From the NCBI RefSeq assembly GCF_040744945.1, contig NZ_CP160453.1, positions 6,138,001-6,202,000 on the forward strand: a DNA stretch of 64,000 nt, read 5' to 3'. The notes below the pieces were generated by a model that was not told the origin of the DNA, did not search any database, and was given only the letters and a program-made list of their open reading frames with translations. The DNA comes from Saccharothrix sp. HUAS TT1. GTDB taxonomy: Bacteria > Actinomycetota > Actinomycetes > Mycobacteriales > Pseudonocardiaceae. The position numbers and the translations under genes were made by a program. Below, piece after piece: positions 59,407 to 64,000 of the stretch (position 1 is its first letter; every line of letters starts with the position of its first letter).

Positions 59407-62400
59407 GTGCGGTTGGAGATCCTGGGGCCGATGCGGCTGGTGCGCGACGGCGGCGTGGTGGCGCTGGGCGGGCCGAGGCAGCGCGACCTGCTGGCGCTGC
59501 TGGTGCTGCGGAACAACCGGGTCGTCACGGCGGACTGGCTGGTCGAGGCCCTGTGGGACGGTCGGCCGCCCGCCGGCGCGCACACCACCCTGCGGTCCTA
59601 CGTGGCGGGTCTGCGGCGTGCTCTGGAACCGTCGCGCGGCAGGCGTGCCCCTGCCGACGTGCTGCGCGGGCATACCGGCGGCTACGAGCTGAGCGTTCCG
59701 CCGGAGGCGGTCGACGCCGTCCGCTTCACCGCGCTCGCCGAGTCGGGCGCGCGGGCGCTGGACGCGGGGAATTCGGATGCGGCCGAGCGCCACTACGCCG
59801 ACGCGCTGGCCCTCTGGCGGGGTGAGGTCGCCGGTGGCGAGCTGACCGCCGTCCGCCCCGACGCGGCTCGGCTGGCGGAGGCCCGGTCGGCGGCGGCCGA
59901 GGGCTTCTTCACGGCCGCGGTCGCCGCCGGGCGGCACCTGGCGGTGTTACCGGACCTGCGGCAGTTCGTGGCGGCCAACCCGGGTCGGGAGAACGCCCGC
60001 GCGCAGCTGATGCTGGCGCTCTACCGGGCGGGGCGGCAGGCCGAGGCGCTGGCCGGGTACGACGAGGGGCGGCGGGTGCTGGCCGAGGAGTTCGGCGTGC
60101 GGCCGGGCCGGCTGCTGCGCGACCTGCACCGGGCGGTCCTGGCGCACGAGGTCCCACCGGTGGCCACAGGTCGGACACCCGGCACCGGCACCGCGTCAGC
60201 CACCGGCACCACACCGACCGCAACCGCCACCACTCCAGACACGGCCGCTACCGCACCGACCACCGCCGCCACCGCGCCAGCCGCCACCGGCACCGCATCG
60301 ACCGCCACCGCGCCAGCCGCCGCCAGCACCGGCACCGGCACCGCGCCGATCGCCGCCGCGCACCACCTCGTCGGCCGGGCCGCCGAGCTCGCCGCCCTCG
60401 TCGACCTGCTCACCGCGTCGAGCCGCGCCGGCGGTCGGGTGGTGGCGATCGTCGGCGAACCGGGCATCGGCAAGACCAGCCTGGCCGACGCCGTCGCCCG
60501 CCAAGCCGCCACCGAGGGCGTCCCCGTCACCTGGGGCCGCTGCCCCGACATCGGCCAGACGCCGCCGTTCTGGCTCTGGGTCCAGGTCGTCCGCGCCCTG
60601 GCGCCGCTCGCGCGCGACGCGGGCGCCGACCCGGCCCTCACGATCTTCGGCCCCGGTCAACCGACCGGCGCCGACATCGACCCCGCCGCCCGGTTCCGCG
60701 CCTACGACGCCGTCGCCACCCTCGTCCGCGAGGCAGCCGCCCCGAGCGGCCTGGTCCTGGTGCTGGACGACCTGCACGCCGCCGACGCCGACTCGCTGCT
60801 CCTGCTGCGCTACCTCGCCGCCACCGTCCACACCTCACGCGCCCTGGTCGTCGCCACCCTGCGCCCCTACGAGCACGACCCGGACCTGGTCGCCGCCCTC
60901 GCCGACCTGGCCAGGGTGCCCGGCCACCGCCAGCTGCGCCCCACCGGCCTGGACGCCGACGCGGTGGCCGACCTGGTCCGCGAGCGCACCGGCACGCGGC
61001 CACCGGCCGACGTGGCGCGCGACCTCGTCACCCGCACCGGCGGCAACCCGTTCTTCCTGACCGAACTGCTCGCCTCCCCCGACGGCGCGCCGCCGCCGAG
61101 CGTGCGCGACACCGTCCGGCTCCGGCTGCACGCCCTGGACCGCCCGACCCGCGACTGGCTCGACGTGCTGAGCGTCGCCGGCCGCGAGCTGGACGTCGAC
61201 CTGCTGGGCGGCGTCACGTCGGCCGGGGTGCGGCTCACCCACCCGGTCACGCACCTGGTGACCGAGGCGGGTCCCGGCGTGGTGCGGTTCCGGCACCCGC
61301 TGTTCGCCGAGGCCGCCTACGCCGACCTGACCCCGACGCGCCGGGCCGACCTGCACGCCCGGCTGGCCGACGCGGGCGCGCACGCCCTCACCCCGGCTGA
61401 GCTGGCGCACCACTACGGCCAGGCCCGCGGCCGGGAGGACGACCACCTGCGCTGGACCCTCGAAGCCGCCGACGACGCCACCCGCCGCCTCGCCTACGAG
61501 GACGCCCTCGCCCACCTCGACCGGGCCGCCGCCCTGCTCACCGCCACCCCCGACCGCGAGCTGGCCGTGCAGCTGCACCGCACGTCGCTGCTCCAGATCA
61601 CCGTGGGCGTCGGCAGCGACGCGGTGGACCGGGCCGGTTCCCGCGCCCGCGAGCTGCTGGCCCGGGTCGACCCGGGCGCCGACGTGCGGACCGCCGTGTG
61701 GACGCTCGGCGAGCTGGCCTGCAACCGGGCCGAGTTCGCCATCGCCGACGACCTCGCGGGCCGGCTGGCGCAGGACGGCGGCGTGATCGGCGTGGCCGGT
61801 CGCTACCTGCTCGGCGCGGCCGCCTACTTCACCGGCCGCCTCGCCGACGCCGAAGACCACCTCACCGCCGCTGTGGACCGGCTGGGCAGGCTCGACCCGC
61901 GCCGGCTCGCCGACCAGACCGGCCGCACGCCCACGCTGGCCGCGCACAACTTCCGCGCCCTGGTGCGTTCCCTGCGGGGTGACACCGAGGCGGCGCGCGT
62001 CGACATCGCCACCGCGCACGCGCTGGCCGAACGCTCCGACGACCCGTACGGCCGGGCCAACGCCGCGTTGTTCGCCGGGTGGGCGGCGTTGCAGGAGCAC
62101 GACGCGGCGGCCGCCCTCGACGCGGGCCGCCGCTGCCGGGAGATCGGCGCGCGGCAACACATGCCGCACTTCCTGACGACCGGCGACTTCTTCACCGAGT
62201 GGGCCGCCGTGCGCGGCGGGGACGACGGCCGCCTCACCGCCCTGCGAACGGCCGCCGACGGCATCTACCGGCCCGGCCTGCGCGCGACCCGCACCATCAC
62301 GCTCGCCGCCACGGCCGACGCGCACCTGGTCGTCGGCGACCGCGCCACGGCGGCGGAGCTGGCCGACCAGGGTTTGGCCGTGGCCGGGCAGGTCGGCGAG

Positions 62401-62559
62401 CACGTGCTGACCGCCGAGCTGCTGCGCGTGCGCGGCCTGGCCCGCGCGGACCGGTCCGACCTCGACGCGGGCGCGGACCTGGCCCGGGAGCAGGGCGCCG
62501 AGCTGTTGCTGGCCCGCTTCCCACGCTGGTTCCACAGGACTCCAACAGCCCTCCGCTGA
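59407..62559 (+). CDS. AfsR/SARP-type regulator with BTAD, AAA and TPR-like regions
   Basis: The 1050-residue regulator starts with an OmpR-like winged helix (RLEILGPMRLVRDG, LLALLVLRNNRVVTADWLVEALW). A BTAD domain follows to about residue 245 (LALWRGEVAGGEL, RAQLMLALYRAGRQAEALAGYD). A Thr/Ala low-complexity linker (about 255-316) leads to an AAA ATPase (P-loop GEPGIGKTS near 350, VLVLDDLHAADADSLLLL) and a TPR-like C-terminal half. Such proteins activate antibiotic or secondary-metabolite genes. TAGGCT (59395-59400) six bases before the GTG fits a leaderless mRNA. It probably controls the downstream monooxygenase gene and its neighbours beyond the window. Confidence 0.9.
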   Translation: MRLEILGPMRLVRDGGVVALGGPRQRDLLALLVLRNNRVVTADWLVEALWDGRPPAGAHTTLRSYVAGLRRALEPSRGRRAPADVLRGHTGGYELSVPPEAVDAVRFTALAESGARALDAGNSDAAERHYADALALWRGEVAGGELTAVRPDAARLAEARSAAAEGFFTAAVAAGRHLAVLPDLRQFVAANPGRENARAQLMLALYRAGRQAEALAGYDEGRRVLAEEFGVRPGRLLRDLHRAVLAHEVPPVATGRTPGTGTASATGTTPTATATTPDTAATAPTTAATAPAATGTASTATAPAAASTGTGTAPIAAAHHLVGRAAELAALVDLLTASSRAGGRVVAIVGEPGIGKTSLADAVARQAATEGVPVTWGRCPDIGQTPPFWLWVQVVRALAPLARDAGADPALTIFGPGQPTGADIDPAARFRAYDAVATLVREAAAPSGLVLVLDDLHAADADSLLLLRYLAATVHTSRALVVATLRPYEHDPDLVAALADLARVPGHRQLRPTGLDADAVADLVRERTGTRPPADVARDLVTRTGGNPFFLTELLASPDGAPPPSVRDTVRLRLHALDRPTRDWLDVLSVAGRELDVDLLGGVTSAGVRLTHPVTHLVTEAGPGVVRFRHPLFAEAAYADLTPTRRADLHARLADAGAHALTPAELAHHYGQARGREDDHLRWTLEAADDATRRLAYEDALAHLDRAAALLTATPDRELAVQLHRTSLLQITVGVGSDAVDRAGSRARELLARVDPGADVRTAVWTLGELACNRAEFAIADDLAGRLAQDGGVIGVAGRYLLGAAAYFTGRLADAEDHLTAAVDRLGRLDPRRLADQTGRTPTLAAHNFRALVRSLRGDTEAARVDIATAHALAERSDDPYGRANAALFAGWAALQEHDAAAALDAGRRCREIGARQHMPHFLTTGDFFTEWAAVRGGDDGRLTALRTAADGIYRPGLRATRTITLAATADAHLVVGDRATAAELADQGLAVAGQVGEHVLTAELLRVRGLARADRSDLDAGADLAREQGAELLLARFPRWFHRTPTALR

Positions 62560-62587
62560 CCTGTGCGCGACACCCGGAGGAGGACCT

Positions 62588-64000
62588 ATGGAGTTCGACG
62601 TCGTCGTGGTGGGCTGCGGCCCGGTCGGCGCGCTCACCGCGAACCTGCTCGGCGCCAGGGGCGTGCGCACCCTGGTCGTGGAGCGCAGCACGGAGCCGCA
62701 CGGGCAGCCGCGCGCGTTCTCGTGCGACGACGAGGCGTTGCGGATCTACCAGCAGGCCGGTCTGCGGGACGTGGTCGCGCGCGACATGCACCAGCCCGAC
62801 CGGGCCGAGTACGTCAACGCGAAGGGCCGGGTGTTCGCCACCATCGCCCTGGACGAGGTCGACTTCGGCCTGGGCGCGCGCCCGCTGCACTTCTTCGACC
62901 AGCCACGCCTGGAGGCGGCCCTGCGCGGCGGGCTCGACCGGTTCCCGCACGTCACCCTGCGCACCGGGGTCGAGCTGGTGCGGCTCGACCAGGACGGGGA
63001 CGGCGTCACGGCGGTGCTGCGCGACGCCGACGGGGAGGCGGAGGTGCGCGCCCGGTACGTGCTCGGCTGCGACGGCGCCCGCAGCACCACGCGGGTGGCC
63101 GCCGGCATCAAGCTGACCGGGGCGTCCTACGCCGAGCCGTGGCTGGCGATCTCCGGTGACGTCGAGCCCGGCGGCGTGCGGGTGCCGCACACCCGGTTCG
63201 TGTGCGACTGGCGGCGTCCCGCGTTCGTCTCGCCCGGCGCGTTCGGCACCTACCGGCTGGAGTTCATGCTGCGCCCCGACGAGGACGCCGGGGAGGTGGC
63301 GCGGCCGGAGTCGATCGCCCGGCTCGTCGCGCCGTACGTCGACCCGGACCGCTTCACCGTCACGCGCGCGGTCGGCTACACGTTCCACCACCTCGTCGCC
63401 GAGCGGTGGCGCGCGGGTCGGGTGTTCCTGCTCGGCGACGCGGCGCACCAGATGCCGCCGTTCCTGGGCCAGGGCCTGTGCAGCGGGCTGCGCGACGCGG
63501 CCAACCTCACCTGGAAGCTCGCCCTGGCGCTGGCCGGGGACGAGTCCCTGCTGGACAGCTACGAGGCGGAACGCCGCCCGCACACCGAGGAGATGGCGCT
63601 GACCAGCGTGCGGCTTGGCCGGGTGTTCCTGGTGCGCCGCAGGTTCGCCGCGTTCGTGCGCGACGTGGTGCTGCGCGCGGTGCAGACCGTGCCGCGGGTG
63701 CGCGCGGCGGTGCGCCACTTCGAGTTCAAGCCGCTGCCCGCGCTGCCGGACGGGCGGGCCATGTTCCCGCAGCCGGAGGTCGTCGTCGGCGGCGAGCGGC
63801 GGCTGCTGGACGACGTGCTCGGGGCGGACTTCGCGGTCCTCGGCCCGGGGGTGGACGCGGCCACCGCGCGGGACTGGCAGGGCCCGCCCGCGCGGTTCCT
63901 CCGGGTCGTGCGCGAGGGCGATCCGCGCGCCGACGACGACCTGGTGGACGTCACCGGCACGCTCACCGCCTGGTTCGCCCGCCACCGGACCGACGTCGTC
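62588..64000 (+). CDS. FAD-dependent aromatic monooxygenase, MhpA-like (partial)
   Basis: 471 codons are present and the frame is open at the window end. The enzyme is a class A flavoprotein hydroxylase: FAD Rossmann VVVGCGPVGALTANLLGARG, the mid-domain GCDGARSTTR (DG motif), and GDAAHQMPPFLGQGLCSGLRD binding the FAD pyrophosphate. The C-terminal thioredoxin-like domain of the 3-(3-hydroxyphenyl)propionate hydroxylase group begins near residue 380 and is incomplete. ATG 62588 follows GGAGGAGG. It could serve aromatic degradation or polyketide tailoring; the SARP regulator 28 bases upstream favours the latter. Confidence 0.9.
   Translation, partial: MEFDVVVVGCGPVGALTANLLGARGVRTLVVERSTEPHGQPRAFSCDDEALRIYQQAGLRDVVARDMHQPDRAEYVNAKGRVFATIALDEVDFGLGARPLHFFDQPRLEAALRGGLDRFPHVTLRTGVELVRLDQDGDGVTAVLRDADGEAEVRARYVLGCDGARSTTRVAAGIKLTGASYAEPWLAISGDVEPGGVRVPHTRFVCDWRRPAFVSPGAFGTYRLEFMLRPDEDAGEVARPESIARLVAPYVDPDRFTVTRAVGYTFHHLVAERWRAGRVFLLGDAAHQMPPFLGQGLCSGLRDAANLTWKLALALAGDESLLDSYEAERRPHTEEMALTSVRLGRVFLVRRRFAAFVRDVVLRAVQTVPRVRAAVRHFEFKPLPALPDGRAMFPQPEVVVGGERRLLDDVLGADFAVLGPGVDAATARDWQGPPARFLRVVREGDPRADDDLVDVTGTLTAWFARHRTDVV

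Noticed and set aside
60172..60354. Repetitive ACC/GCC units considered as a CRISPR or tandem-repeat array
   Set aside because: The units are in frame, have no spacers of constant length and encode a Thr/Ala linker between protein domains.

Overview
The window is very GC-rich, gene-dense DNA with many GTG and TTG starts, ATGA/GTGA stop-start overlaps, several leaderless-looking promoters, sugar ABC importers without their own ATPase, AbfB-type arabinose-binding modules and an AfsR/SARP-type regulator. This points to a filamentous actinobacterium. A Pseudonocardiaceae-like genus (Saccharothrix/Actinosynnema type) is my guess from general character, not a proven identity. I see no tRNA, rRNA, CRISPR array or insertion sequence.

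Region 1 (1-1750): a TetR gene cut by the window edge, divergent from an MFS exporter, with a near-consensus promoter whose spacer carries a perfect palindrome.

Region 2 (1770-16300): a uronate and glucuronide-oligosaccharide locus. Two paralogous DeoR-HTH/LacI-core regulators flank kduI-kduD. The second is divergent from an operon of DUF2264 protein, sugar-binding lipoprotein, two permeases, a DUF624 membrane protein, a GH88 unsaturated glucuronyl hydrolase and a BNR_4 beta-propeller protein that carries the residues of PL24/PL25-type lyases. None of the operon's enzymes has a signal peptide. The inferred route is import, cytosolic eliminative cleavage, release of unsaturated uronate by GH88, then KduI and KduD to 2-keto-3-deoxygluconate. 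The kinase for the next step (kdgK-like) and a GH43-CBM13 galactanase-like gene are both pseudogenes whose 3' ends were lost at one junction. AAAGYGA-type motifs recur upstream of the three transcription units.

Region 3 (16300-28000): a small DUF3040 protein, decayed DUF47-pit phosphate-transport remnants, then an arabinofuranose-type system on the minus strand. It comprises a secreted GH2-AbfB enzyme, a secreted GH43-LamG-like-F5/8C enzyme, a YtfQRT/YjfF-like ABC importer and a divergent LacI regulator with a palindromic operator.

Region 4 (28170-40500): a TIR/STAND-like/KAP triple-module NTPase (a strong candidate immune effector), a Nudix protein, an ABC-2 exporter with a divergent HTH regulator, a maltokinase-cap-like protein, a flavin amine oxidase, an unknown secreted protein and a TPR protein.

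Region 5 (40600-44530): leaderless trpB-trpA-gntR(UTRA), with a TCTAGA palindrome on the promoter, convergent with a Cmx-like MFS exporter.

Region 6 (44690-56743): a five-gene, fully overlapping minus-strand operon (DUF4132, 1609-aa YehI-like, MoxR AAA+, fused DUF5682-VWA, SWIM), which is an actinobacterial counterpart of E. coli yehI/yehL/yehM/yehP/yehQ.

Region 7 (56744-64000): a decayed LRR gene, a secreted GHL15-like putative glycosidase, an AfsR/SARP-like regulator and the start of an MhpA-like FAD monooxygenase that runs off the window.
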